NCBI RefSeq assembly: GCF_012034175.1
Contig: NZ_JAATEJ010000009.1
Location: 124,001-188,000, forward strand
DNA length: 64,000 nt
DNA from: Actinacidiphila epipremni
Lineage (GTDB): Bacteria; Actinomycetota; Actinomycetes; Streptomycetales; Streptomycetaceae
Reading direction: 5' to 3'
Under the pieces are notes generated by a model. It saw only the letters and a list, made by a program, of their open reading frames with translations. It had not been told where the DNA came from and ran no database searches. Of this stretch, positions 35,715 to 43,948 are shown piece after piece. The translations under genes and the position numbers were made by a program. How positions within the stretch are numbered: position 1 is the first letter of the stretch; the number at the start of each line of letters is the position of its first letter.

Positions 35715-35733
35715 GTTGCCCGTTCCGTACGGG

Positions 35734-36096
35734 TCAGGTCGCGATGTCGGGGTACGGCAGCGTGTGGTGGGCCAGCCGTACGGCGTACTCGCGCTGGAAC
35801 GCGAGCGGTTCGGGGTGGTCGCGCTCGAACATCGCGATGAAGAGGGTGAGGGTGAGGAAGGGGTGCGCGCCGAGCGCGAAGAGGGCCGGGTAGTCGTGGG
35901 TCGCGAGCGCGCTGCGCTCGGCGTCGTCGAAGGCGAGCCAGGTGGTGGCCTCGGCGGTGACGCAGTTGAGCAGCCGCGGGGCGTGCTCGGCCTCCCAGGC
36001 GGCGACGGTCGCGGCCGGCTCCTCGCGGTAGCGCTCGACGAGGGCGGGGTCGCGGTCGACGGTGTAGAGGAACTTGTTCAGCAGGTACTTGCTCAC
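35734..36096 (-). CDS. LigA-type small subunit of a class III extradiol dioxygenase
   Basis: This 120-residue all-helical protein matches the alpha chain of protocatechuate 4,5-dioxygenase: KYLLNKFLYTVDRDPALVERY and TWLAFDDAERSALATHDYPALFALGAHPFL. It lids the LigB active site. The GTG start overlaps the LigB-type stop (GTGA), so the two are translationally coupled and should form one enzyme. It is the last gene of a four-gene operon (CoA transferase, lyase, LigB, LigA). Confidence 0.88.
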   Translation of the reverse strand: MSKYLLNKFLYTVDRDPALVERYREEPAATVAAWEAEHAPRLLNCVTAEATTWLAFDDAERSALATHDYPALFALGAHPFLTLTLFIAMFERDHPEPLAFQREYAVRLAHHTLPYPDIAT

Positions 36097-36956
36097 ACCG
36101 GCTCTCCGTTCGGGTACCAGGTGAAGTACGCCTCCATGGTGTGGAAGAGGTCCAGCGTGTCGACGTAGTCGGCCCGGCGGCCCTCGCCCGCGACGCCCAT
36201 CATCAGCATGAAGTCCATGAAGCCGTGCGTGGCGTTGCCCGGCAGGTGCAGGCTCTCCAGGCTCACTTCGGCCAGGCACCCCGCCAGGTCGCCCTCGGCT
36301 ATCCAGCGCACGGCCCTGGCGTCGAAGTCAGGGTCGGGCCCGTGCGGGCCGAACTGCCGCGGGCCGCCCAGCTCCAGGGACAGATGGCCGGTGCCGATGA
36401 CCGCGACGCGCTGGTCGGACGGCCAGGACTCGATGATCTCCCGCAGCGCGGCGCCCAGTTGGACGAAGCGGCGGGGCTGCGGCAGCGGCGGCGCGAAGAT
36501 GTTGGTGTAGACGGGGACGATCGGCAGGTCGGCCTGCGGGCGCAGCGTGATGATCGGGCACGTGATGGAGTGGTCGATCCGCAGCTCGTTGGAGAAGGCG
36601 AGGTCGAACCCGGCGTCCAGGCCCGCCCGCAGGATGTGCGCGGAGAGCTCCTCGTGGCCCTTGAGCAGCATCCGCGGCAGCCCGAACTCGCGCTCCTCGT
36701 TGTACCAGTTGGCGTCGTAGAAGGGCGCCTTGCCGACCAGGAACTGCGGCATGTTGTCCAGCCACAGCTGGTGGAAGTGGTCGGAGCCGACCATCACCAG
36801 CACATCGGGGCGGGCCTTGGTCAGCGTCTCGCGGAACGCCCCGATCTTGCGCACCCACTCGTCGGCGAAGGGCGGCCGGTCGGCGCCGGTGGCGGTGCTG
36901 GCACGGTAGTAGAACGGATGGTGGGTGGACGCGATCACCGCCACCAGCTCGGCCAT
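36093..36956 (-). CDS. LigB-type catalytic subunit of a class III extradiol ring-cleavage dioxygenase
   Basis: This 287-residue non-haem Fe(II) enzyme has the LigB-family landmarks: His12-His13 (first iron ligand region), GSDHFHQ with His58/His60, and GTGHLSLELGG with the general-base His189. The glutamate iron ligand cannot be assigned with certainty. The C-terminal part (NATHGFMDFMLMMG) resembles LigB/gallate-dioxygenase relatives more than catechol enzymes. It should open a dihydroxylated aromatic or N-heteroaromatic ring with O2. It starts one base after the stop of the lyase gene and overlaps the LigA gene. Confidence 0.86.
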   Translation of the reverse strand: MAELVAVIASTHHPFYYRASTATGADRPPFADEWVRKIGAFRETLTKARPDVLVMVGSDHFHQLWLDNMPQFLVGKAPFYDANWYNEEREFGLPRMLLKGHEELSAHILRAGLDAGFDLAFSNELRIDHSITCPIITLRPQADLPIVPVYTNIFAPPLPQPRRFVQLGAALREIIESWPSDQRVAVIGTGHLSLELGGPRQFGPHGPDPDFDARAVRWIAEGDLAGCLAEVSLESLHLPGNATHGFMDFMLMMGVAGEGRRADYVDTLDLFHTMEAYFTWYPNGEPV

Positions 36957-36957
36957 C

Positions 36958-37812
36958 TCAGCGCTCCTCGTGGTCGGTCGGGGTGCCCGGCTGCGCCGTG
37001 CGGGGCGGCGGGTTGTACGGATCGGGCGGCACGGGGCGGTTGTTGAGGTCCACCGACAGGAAGATGTCGTTGGCGACCGGGTGCCGCAGCTCCTCGGCGA
37101 GCTGCCCGATCAGGCCCGCGGTGCGGGCCAAGAGGGCGAAGCCGCGCAGCAGTTCCAGCGGCAGGCCCAGGTCCGCGAGGGCCGCGCCGCACACGCCGGC
37201 GCCGTTGAGCGGCAGCGTACGGCCCAGCACCCGCGGGTGGACCCGGCCGATCGCGGCGAACAGCGCCAGGTGCGGGCCCGCCACGCCCTCCTCGGCGGCG
37301 ATCGCCATCAGGCGCGGGGTGCGCGGGTCGCCGTCCTTGTGCACGTGGTGGCCGAGCCCGGGGACGTACGCGCCCGCCGCGCGCTGCCGCTCGACCATAC
37401 GCAGCGCGAGGGCGTCCCAGCCGGCGTCGTCCGCCGGGAGCGGGCCCTCCTGCGCGGCCAGGACGTCGTGCAGGAAGCGCCCGCAGTCCTCGGTGACGCC
37501 GAGGAAGCGGGAGCCGCCGCCGAGCAGCCCCGCGGCGAGGGCTCCCTGGACGGAGTCGGGGGCGGACAGCAGCGTCAGGCGGGCGGTGATGGCGGTGGGG
37601 GTGAAGCCGTGGTCGGCGAGCGCCGCGAGCACCGCCTCGAAGACCCGGGTCTCGCCCGGGCCCGGGCGGCGCTGGGTGGCGAGCCAGAAGGCGAGCTCGC
37701 CGAAGCCGACCTCGCCCATGACGTCGTCGGCGAGGTCCTGGCCGAGCAGGGTGATGCGGTGCGGGGAGGAGGCGCCGAGGGCGGTGGGGTAGCGGGGCGG
37801 CTGCTCACTCAT
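36958..37812 (-). CDS. Citryl-CoA lyase / citrate-synthase-fold enzyme
   Basis: This 284-residue protein is shorter than citrate synthase but has the core active-site segment PGLGHHVHKDGDPRTPRL, equivalent to the GxGHxVYKxxDPR catalytic His region. It also has a citryl-CoA-lyase-like N-terminus (RITLLGQDLADDVMGEVGFGELAFWL). Members cleave or form citryl-CoA-like thioesters. In this operon, with a CaiB CoA transferase and a ring-cleavage dioxygenase, it probably splits the CoA thioester of a tertiary-hydroxy polycarboxylate derived from the opened ring. It overlaps the CoA transferase gene by eight bases. Confidence 0.8.
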   Translation of the reverse strand: MSEQPPRYPTALGASSPHRITLLGQDLADDVMGEVGFGELAFWLATQRRPGPGETRVFEAVLAALADHGFTPTAITARLTLLSAPDSVQGALAAGLLGGGSRFLGVTEDCGRFLHDVLAAQEGPLPADDAGWDALALRMVERQRAAGAYVPGLGHHVHKDGDPRTPRLMAIAAEEGVAGPHLALFAAIGRVHPRVLGRTLPLNGAGVCGAALADLGLPLELLRGFALLARTAGLIGQLAEELRHPVANDIFLSVDLNNRPVPPDPYNPPPRTAQPGTPTDHEER

Positions 37813-39019
37813 CGGGCGTCTCCTGCGGTGTGCTCGGCGGTGTGCCCGGCTCCGTGCTCGGCGGATTGCTCAGCCAGGCGCGCAACTCGGCGCCGTGCTC
37901 GTCGAGTTCGGGCGGCGGCAGCCGGTAGCCGACCGGACTGGCCGAGAAGCGGATGGGGTTGCGGGTCGTCGGCACCGCGCGGGCGCCCTCGCCGACCTCC
38001 ACGATCGGCTCCAGGCCGAAGCGTTCGGCCATCGCGAAGCCGCCGTCGACGGTGTTGATCGGCCCGCACGGCACGCCGACCGCGGTCAGCGCCTCGAACC
38101 ACTCCACCGCCCCGCGGGCGGCGAGCCGTTCGACCAGCAGCGGGCGCAACTGATCGCGGTGCGCGGTGCGGTCGGCGTTGTGCGCGAAGCGCGGGTCCGC
38201 GGGGACGTCGGGCAGGCCCAGCACCTCGCACAGCTTCCCGAACTGGCCGTCGTTGGCGGCGGCCACGATGAGGTCGTGGTCGGCGGTCGGCAGCGGCTCG
38301 TACGGGAAGACGCTCGGGTGCGCGTTGCCCATGCGGTACGGGACGACGCCGCCGGCCGCGTACGCCGAGCTGTGGTTGACCAGGCCGGTCAGCGCGGAGG
38401 AGAGCAGGTTGACCTCGACGTGCTGGCCGCGGCCGGTGGCGTCGCGGTGCCGCAGGGCGGCGAGGATGCCGATGACGGCGTGGTTGCCGGCCATGACGTC
38501 GAAGACCGAGATGCCCGCGCGGTACGGGGGCCCGTCCGGGTCGCCGGTCATGCTCATCAGGCCCGAGATGGCCTGCACCATGAGGTCGTAGCCGGGGACG
38601 TTGCGGCCGGGGCCGGTGCCGAAGCCGCTGATGGAGGCGTAGACGGAGCGGGGGTTGGCGGCGGCGACGCTGTCGTAGTCCAGGCCGTACTTGGTCAGGC
38701 CGCCGGGCCTGAAGTTCTCGATGAGGACGTCGGCGCGGTGGGCGAGCTCGCGGGCGGTTGCCGCGTCCGCGGGGGTGCGCAGGTCGAGGGCGAGGGATTT
38801 CTTGCCGCGGTTGACGCCGAGGTAGTAGGTGGAGACGTCCTCCCGGACGGGGGGCTTCCAGCCGCGGGTCTCGTCGCCCTGCGGGCTTTCGACCTTGATG
38901 ACGTCGGCGCCCATGTCCGCGAGGAGCATTGTCGCGTAGGGCCCGGCGAGGACCCGCGAAAAGTCCGCGACCAGAAGCCCTTCCAGCGGGCCTCCGCCCC
39001 CGCCGCTCCCCTCCACCAT
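37805..39019 (-). CDS. CaiB/BaiF family (class III) CoA transferase
   Basis: The 404 residues carry the family hallmarks: LEGLLVADFSRVLAGPYATM at the N-terminus, the CoA-binding KSLALDLRTP, and catalytic Asp145 in PGYDLMVQAISG. These enzymes move CoA between carboxylic acids through an aspartyl-CoA intermediate. The ATG is placed by conserved sequence and a G-rich ribosome site; the Gly/Ser stretch after it is atypical. It is the first gene of the dioxygenase operon, and a near-perfect copy of the IclR-type palindrome lies 20 bases upstream. Confidence 0.88.
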   Translation of the reverse strand: MVEGSGGGGGPLEGLLVADFSRVLAGPYATMLLADMGADVIKVESPQGDETRGWKPPVREDVSTYYLGVNRGKKSLALDLRTPADAATARELAHRADVLIENFRPGGLTKYGLDYDSVAAANPRSVYASISGFGTGPGRNVPGYDLMVQAISGLMSMTGDPDGPPYRAGISVFDVMAGNHAVIGILAALRHRDATGRGQHVEVNLLSSALTGLVNHSSAYAAGGVVPYRMGNAHPSVFPYEPLPTADHDLIVAAANDGQFGKLCEVLGLPDVPADPRFAHNADRTAHRDQLRPLLVERLAARGAVEWFEALTAVGVPCGPINTVDGGFAMAERFGLEPIVEVGEGARAVPTTRNPIRFSASPVGYRLPPPELDEHGAELRAWLSNPPSTEPGTPPSTPQETPDE

Positions 39020-39038
39020 GCGCCCCTCGCCCTCCCCT

Positions 39039-39053
39039 GTCCGCCTACCGGAC
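39039..39053. promoter_or_regulatory. Third IclR-type box, upstream of the CoA transferase operon
   Basis: GTCCGC-CTA-CCGGAC matches the palindrome GTCCGC-N3-GCGGAC found twice next to the IclR gene, with one mismatch. It is 20 bases before the first codon of the operon, where bound protein would block transcription or its start. Confidence 0.7.
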
Positions 39054-39123
39054 CCCCGTCCGCCCCGAGTCTGCGCCCCCGCCCCTCCGAGGTCAACCCT
39101 CCGGGCTGCCCCGTCCTGTGATC

Positions 39124-39300
39124 CCGGGACCTTCCCGCCGTCGTGGCTTGTCGCGCAGTTCCCCGCGCCCCTGAAAAGCAACCTCCGTCGCAACCGCACC
39201 CACCCGCCGCGAGGCGGGAAGAGGCCGCGTCTGCGACACAGGGCAACAAACCAGGGGCGCGGGGAACTGCGCGACCAGCCACGACGATGGGGAAGGTCCG
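39124..39300. repeat. Long inverted repeat, dispersed Streptomyces intergenic type
   Basis: Arms of 35 bases at 39139-39173 and 39252-39286 are complementary except for one or two positions, and a less perfect match extends to about 39124 and 39300. The core CGCGCAGTTCCCCGCGCCCC is a sequence I know as common between genes in many Streptomyces genomes. It could fold into a large hairpin, end transcription from both sides, or be a mobile repeat. The rest of the 39020-39343 gap holds no gene. Confidence 0.8.
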
Positions 39301-39343
39301 GCGGCGGCGGAACGGGGCAGGGCGGGGGGAACCCCCGGAAAAG

Positions 39344-40141
39344 CTATGCGCGGGCGTGGGGGACTGCGTGGAGGCGGGCGAAATCCGCGCTGATGTCGCC
39401 GGCGGCCTGGAGGAGCAGGGGCAAGTGGTGGTCGAGCAAGAGCTCAAGCGATGTCTCCGCCGCGTGGCAGTTGACGTTCACGCCGGCGATCACCCGCCCC
39501 GTACCGTCCCGCAGCGGCGCAGCCACCGACCTGATGCCCAGAGTCAACTGCTCATCGGTCAGCGCCCACCCCCGGGCCCGCACATCGCGCAGCTCCGCCT
39601 CGCGCTCGGCCCGCGTCGGCTGCCAGCGGGCGGTGAGCCCGGAGCGCGTGCGCTCCGCCAGCACCGCGTCGACCTCGTCCGGCGGCAGCGCCGCGAGCTG
39701 CACCTTGCCCAGCGACGTCGCGAGCGCCGGGAAGCGCGTACCGACGTGCACGGCCAGGGAGACGATCTTCGGTACGGACACCCGCGCCACGTACACGATG
39801 TCGGAGCCGTCGAGCTGCGCGATGGAGCAGGACTCCCCGGTGCGTTCGACGAGCCGCTCCAGGTGGGGCCGGGCCACGTCCCACAGGCCCATGGACTGGA
39901 CGTACGCCACGCCGAGGTCGAGCACCCGCGGGGTCAGGCGGTAGCCGCGCTCGGCGGCGCGCACGTAACCCAGCTCCTCCAGGGTGAGCAGGATGCGGCG
40001 GGCGGTGGGGCGGGCCAGGCCCGTCGCCGCGGCGACCTCGGTGAGGGACATCGCCGGGCTGCCGGGGCGGAAGGCGGTGATGACCTCCAGGCCGCGCGCC
40101 AGCGCCTCGATGAAGTCGGGACCGGTTCCCGTACGCGGCAT
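39344..40141 (-). CDS. IclR-family regulator of the aromatic catabolic locus (PcaR/PobR type)
   Basis: This 265-residue protein has the IclR winged helix (AFRPGSPAMSLTEVAAATGL, then ARPTARRILLTLEELGYV, about 25-60) and the effector domain (VYVARVSVPKIVSLAVHVG, GVNVNCHAAETSLELLL). It belongs to the beta-ketoadipate-regulator branch, which usually activates aromatic degradation on sensing a pathway intermediate. Two exact palindromes lie in the 241-base divergent gap, and a third lies at the dioxygenase operon. It probably controls itself, the amidohydrolase and the operon. Confidence 0.92.
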   Translation of the reverse strand: MPRTGTGPDFIEALARGLEVITAFRPGSPAMSLTEVAAATGLARPTARRILLTLEELGYVRAAERGYRLTPRVLDLGVAYVQSMGLWDVARPHLERLVERTGESCSIAQLDGSDIVYVARVSVPKIVSLAVHVGTRFPALATSLGKVQLAALPPDEVDAVLAERTRSGLTARWQPTRAEREAELRDVRARGWALTDEQLTLGIRSVAAPLRDGTGRVIAGVNVNCHAAETSLELLLDHHLPLLLQAAGDISADFARLHAVPHARA

Positions 40142-40216
40142 GAGTCGGCCTCCTTGCGCTCCCCGTCGGCCGCCGCGCGCTGCCACGGCCGGCCCACCCG
40201 AAGCGTAACGCCCGCT

Positions 40217-40231
40217 GTCCGCGGGGCGGAC
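40217..40231. promoter_or_regulatory. IclR-type operator A
   Basis: GTCCGC-GGG-GCGGAC, a perfect 6+6 palindrome 76 bases upstream of the iclR-type start codon. The flank (CTGTCCGC...GCGGACGG) also matches operator B. Confidence 0.78.
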
Positions 40232-40284
40232 GGTACGGCCGGCGAACCGGATGCCGGGCCGCGCGCCCCGGGCCCGCCGGACCG

Positions 40285-40345
40285 TTGACAGCGGCGCGCG
40301 GAGGGGCGATCGTAGCCGCACCGGAGCTGTGTCCGCACAGCGGAC
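40285..40345 (+). promoter_or_regulatory. Amidohydrolase promoter and IclR-type operator B
   Basis: TTGACA (40285-40290) with a 17-base spacer and GATCGT (40308-40313, one mismatch to TANNNT) is a fair promoter. GTCCGC-ACA-GCGGAC (40331-40345), the same palindrome as operator A, lies a little downstream of the expected start site and 37 bases before the ATG. Confidence 0.75.
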
Positions 40346-40382
40346 GAGTGTACGCGAACGCGACGCGAAGGAGCGTGAGGCG

Positions 40383-41924
40383 ATGAGCGGGCCCACCACA
40401 CAGGGCGGCGCACCGGCCGCGACCGGCACGGACACGCCGCCCGGCACCGCGCCCGGCCCGCAGGCAGCCGCGGTCACCGCGGCCCCGGCCGGCGACCGCG
40501 GCCGGCCCACCGTCTTCCGCAACGCAACCGTCCTCACCGTGGACGCCGCGCGCAGCGTCCTGCACGGCCATGACGTCCTGGTCGTGGGCGACCGGATCGC
40601 CGCCGTCGGAACCGGCCTCGCCGTCCCCGACGGCACCCTGGAGATCGACGCCGCCGGCGGCATCGTCATGCCCGGCATGATCGACACCCACCGCCACCTG
40701 TGGCAGACCGCCATGCGCGGCTACGGCGCCGACTGGACGCTCACCCAGTATTTCGTCTGGTACTACCTCGAATGGGGAAGGATCTTCCGCCCCGAGGACA
40801 TCTTCGCCGGCAACCTCCTCGGCGCGGTCGAGGCGCTGGACGCCGGCGTGACGACCACCGTCGACTGGTCGCACGGCCTGCGCACCACCGACCACGCCGA
40901 GGCCGCCGCCGACGCCCTGCTGTCGGTGCCCGGCCGCTTCGTCCTGGCCTACGGCAACATCCAGGCCGCGCCCGCCGACTGGACCGCCTCCGCCGACTTC
41001 CGCGCCTTCGTCGCCCGGCGCCGCGACAGCGCCGGCGACCGGCTCGGCCTGCAACTCGCCTTCGACGTCACCGGCGACCCGTCCTTCCCGGAGAAGCCCG
41101 CCTTCGAGGCGGCCCGCGCGCTCGGCCTGCCCGTCACGACGCACGCCGGCGTGTGGGGCGCCACCGGCGACGACGGCATCCGCCTGATGCACGAGCACGG
41201 CTTCATGACCCCGCAGACGGTGTACGTGCACGGCGCGTCGCTGTCCGCGGACTCCTACCACCGCATCGCCGCGACCGGCGGCTCCGTCTCCGTCTCGACC
41301 GAGAGCGAGCAGAGCGCGGGCCAGGGCTACCCGCCGAGCTGGACGCTGCGGTCGTACGGGATACCCGTCTCGCTGTCGATGGACACCTCCGTGTGGTGGA
41401 GCGGCGACCTCTTCTCGGCGATGCGCGCCACGCTCGGCGCCGACCGCTCGCGCGAGCACCTGGAGGCGCACGCGGTCGGCGAGACCGTCACGCACGCGGC
41501 GCTGCGCGCCGAGCAGGTCGTGGAGTGGGCCACCCGCGGCGGCGCGCGGGCGCTCGGCCGGGAGGCCGACCTCGGCAGCGTGGAGGTCGGCAAGAAGGCC
41601 GACCTGGTGCTCCTCAAGAACGACCACTCCCCCGTGTCGTTCCCGCTGCTCAACCCGCACGGCCATGTCGCCTTCCAGGCGCAGCGCGCGGACGTGCACA
41701 CCGTGCTGGTGGACGGCCGGATCGTCAAGCGCGACGGCCGGCTGGTCGGCACCGACCTCGCGGCGCTGCGGCGCACGGTCGAGGCGACGGTGGAGCATCT
41801 GCGGGGCGAGCTGGGCGAGGAGGCGTGGCAGCGCGGGATGAACCCGGACGTGCCGGCAACGAAGATCCTCGACAACCCCTACACGTACACCGACTACCGG
41901 AGTGCGGGGACGCACGGCGGGTGA
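40383..41924 (+). CDS. Amidohydrolase of the Atz/Trz chlorohydrolase-deaminase family
   Basis: The 513-residue protein has the metal-dependent hydrolase barrel: DTHRHLWQTA with His103 and His105, VTTHAGV, VYVHGA and SMDTSVWW (metal Asp). The composite beta domain closes with GSVEVGKKADLVLL. Close families are TrzN, AtzB and cytosine/guanine deaminases, which remove chloride or amino groups from N-heteroaromatic rings. The first 40 residues are a low-complexity Pro/Gly/Ala lead. It is divergent from the IclR gene and carries the same operator, so it probably feeds the dioxygenase with a hydroxylated substrate. Confidence 0.85.
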   Translation: MSGPTTQGGAPAATGTDTPPGTAPGPQAAAVTAAPAGDRGRPTVFRNATVLTVDAARSVLHGHDVLVVGDRIAAVGTGLAVPDGTLEIDAAGGIVMPGMIDTHRHLWQTAMRGYGADWTLTQYFVWYYLEWGRIFRPEDIFAGNLLGAVEALDAGVTTTVDWSHGLRTTDHAEAAADALLSVPGRFVLAYGNIQAAPADWTASADFRAFVARRRDSAGDRLGLQLAFDVTGDPSFPEKPAFEAARALGLPVTTHAGVWGATGDDGIRLMHEHGFMTPQTVYVHGASLSADSYHRIAATGGSVSVSTESEQSAGQGYPPSWTLRSYGIPVSLSMDTSVWWSGDLFSAMRATLGADRSREHLEAHAVGETVTHAALRAEQVVEWATRGGARALGREADLGSVEVGKKADLVLLKNDHSPVSFPLLNPHGHVAFQAQRADVHTVLVDGRIVKRDGRLVGTDLAALRRTVEATVEHLRGELGEEAWQRGMNPDVPATKILDNPYTYTDYRSAGTHGG

Positions 41925-41955
41925 ACCGGGCGTCCCCGCACGGGACTTCCCGGCG

Positions 41956-42450
41956 CTACGTCAGCTCGGGGGCCCGGTCCCGGTCCTTGCCGCGGTCGTG
42001 CTCCTCCGCGGCCAGGGACCGGGGCGAACCGCCTTGCAGGGAGCGGGCGGTGACCCGGCCGAGCGACCACGCGCCGGGCCCGAGCGCGGCGATGAGCAGC
42101 AGGCTCCAGCAGAACATCACCGACGGCTCACCGCCGTTCTCGATCGGCCACAGCGCGTGCTTCTGGTGCACGGTGAAGTAGGCGTAGGCCATCGAGCCGG
42201 AGCCCAGGACGGCCGCGACCCGGGTGCCGGACTCGCCGATTCCGACGAACACCAGGATTCCGCAGACCAGTTGGATGAGTCCGGCCCACCATCCGGGCCA
42301 GGCGCCGGTGTCGGGCCGGCCACCGTCGGGCCCGCCGAACAACCCGAGCACGGTGGAGGCCCCGTGGCAGGCGAACAGCAGCCCGACGACCATCCGGAAG
42401 AGCGATAAGAGGTAGGGGCGTGCGGCATCGATCCGCTTGTCGATGTCCAT
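41956..42450 (-). CDS. DoxX family membrane protein
   Basis: This 164-residue protein has four hydrophobic helices and the DoxX pattern (LLSLFRMVVGLLFACHGAS, GLIQLVCGILVFVG, YFTVHQKHALWPIENGGEP). DoxX proteins are small quinone- or redox-linked membrane proteins of uncertain role. AAGGAG lies 6 bases before the ATG. The cytoplasmic tail is charged (EEHDRGKDRDR). Confidence 0.88.
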   Translation of the reverse strand: MDIDKRIDAARPYLLSLFRMVVGLLFACHGASTVLGLFGGPDGGRPDTGAWPGWWAGLIQLVCGILVFVGIGESGTRVAAVLGSGSMAYAYFTVHQKHALWPIENGGEPSVMFCWSLLLIAALGPGAWSLGRVTARSLQGGSPRSLAAEEHDRGKDRDRAPELT

Positions 42451-42639
42451 GGCAGAGCTCCTTAGATGTGGGGGGAGCAGCGGCTTCGGCAGCCCGCGCC
42501 CCGCGCCCCGCGGTGCGCCGCACGACGGCGGGCGGCGGGTGGGGGCGCGGACGTCTGCCGATGTCGTGTGGGGGTACGGAACGCGGGCCGCGGTTGTTCA
42601 CTCCGATACGAAATTGCCCCAACCGCCGCTGCGGACCCG

Positions 42640-43195
42640 CGGGGAGCACCCCGCTCGCACTGCCGGCCTGCGCCTCGGCCACGTCCCCGAGGGCGACCGC
42701 GAAGACCGCGCCGAAGCAGCAGCCCATACCGAGGCCGGCGACGAAGAGCGGCGCGCCGATCCACGGCACCGGGTCGGGCCACGCCGCGATCAGCACCGCC
42801 ATGGCGGCGACGCCGGCGCCGAAGAGGGCGACACCCGCCGAGACCACGGTCCGGCCGCGCGTGGTCACGTGCCGCCGTACGGTGAACGAGGCCGCGATGA
42901 TGCCGACCGACATCGGGGCGGCGGTCAACGCGGCGTGCAGCGGGCTCAGTTGCAGCTGCTCCTGGCGGTACAGCGCGGTGACGTACATCGTGCCGGTGAC
43001 CGTCGCGAAGAACGACGCCCCGAAGGCCAGGCCCGCGACGAAGCCGCGGTTGGCGAACAGCGAGCGCTCCAGCAGCGGTTGGGCGCTACGGGACTGCTGC
43101 CGTACGAGGCGGGCCAGCGTCACCGCGCCAACGGCCAGTGCGGCGAGGGCGCGTGGCCGCCAGCCGGTGGCGCCGCCGTCGACCAGCCCGCCGCC
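42640..43195 (-). pseudogene. Fragment of a DHA2-type MFS transporter
   Basis: An internal piece of a transporter is recognisable: GATGWRPRALAALAVGA, SLFANRGFVAGLAFGASFF, LGMGCCFGAVFAVALGDV and GSASGVL. The normal C-terminal helices after GSASGVL are replaced by unrelated sequence at about 42650, and the N-terminal half of the protein is absent upstream of 43195. It is a relic, not a short transporter. Confidence 0.8.
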
Positions 43196-43324
43196 CGCCG
43201 GCGACCCCGCGTCAGGCCCGGGCCGGTCCCGGGCGGCCCCGGGGTGGTCCCGCGTCAGCCGCGGGGCCGGCCCCGGGTCAGGCTCGACTCACGTCCCGTC
43301 TCACGTGACGCCTTACGCCCCGCC

Positions 43325-43783
43325 TCAGTCGCGCTGGGAGACGTACGCCGTGACGCGGTCGGCGAGCAGGGCGTTCTCGCCGGGGCTCAGGCCGACGCGG
43401 GCCTGCCGGAGTACGGCCTCGACGAGCTGCCAGCGCTCGTCGACCCGGCTCTGCCCGGCGCCGTCCTGCATTGCGGCGGCGGCCCGCTCGACCTCGGCCT
43501 CCTCGGCCTCGACCTCCAGCAGCGCCGCGGCGGCGTCCTCCCGGCCGGCGTCCACCAGCTGCTCGGCGGTGACGCCGACGGCTCGCGCCATCCGGGCCAG
43601 CGTCTTGTCGGGGCTGCGGACGGGGACCTTCGCGCGTTGGACCAGCTGGAAGCCGGACACCAGTTGGCGCCAGCGGGCCTCGCTCAGTCTGGCTCGCCGC
43701 GCTGCTTCGCGCTGCGAGATCTGGAGGGCCGTTTGGGCCCGCTTGATCAGCAATCCCTCGGGCGGTGCCGGAGGCTCAGTCAT
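43325..43783 (-). CDS. XRE-like helix-turn-helix protein
   Basis: This 152-residue protein has a helical DNA-binding-like N-terminus (IKRAQTALQISQREAARRAR, then EARWRQLVSGF, then SPDKTLARMARAVGVTAEQL) and a Glu/Ala-rich helical, possibly coiled-coil, C-terminus. This type occurs beside integrated elements and transfer genes in Streptomyces. It is divergent from a small XRE gene across a repeat-rich 165-base gap. Confidence 0.75.
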   Translation of the reverse strand: MTEPPAPPEGLLIKRAQTALQISQREAARRARLSEARWRQLVSGFQLVQRAKVPVRSPDKTLARMARAVGVTAEQLVDAGREDAAAALLEVEAEEAEVERAAAAMQDGAGQSRVDERWQLVEAVLRQARVGLSPGENALLADRVTAYVSQRD

Positions 43784-43948
43784 GCGATGAGCTTCGCACA
43801 ACTACGCATTATCCGTCCAGTCCCCTCCCGAAATTCGACCGCTCGCACACGCATTCACCTGCGCATATGCGCGTGACTACGCGCCTCCCTCTCGCGTACT
43901 TCGCGCGTAGCACTTGCTACCTGCGCGACTACGCGCTACGTTTTCGTC
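43784..43948. promoter_or_regulatory. Divergent regulatory region with palindrome and CTACGC repeats
   Basis: GCGCATATGCGC (43861-43872) is a perfect 12-base palindrome. ACTACGC occurs three times (about 43801, 43876 and 43930). CGCGTAG (from about 43905) pairs with CTACGCG near 43932, 18-19 bases later. The gap is AT-richer than its surroundings and should hold the promoters of two divergent XRE genes. Confidence 0.6.

Noticed and set aside
35734..41924. Naming the dioxygenase operon as the standard protocatechuate 4,5-cleavage (lig) pathway
   Set aside because: The dehydrogenase, hydratase and aldolase of that pathway are absent, and the lyase/CoA transferase pair is foreign to it.
42640..43195. 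A short, functional MFS transporter
   Set aside because: Only part of the helices is present and both ends are replaced by unrelated sequence.
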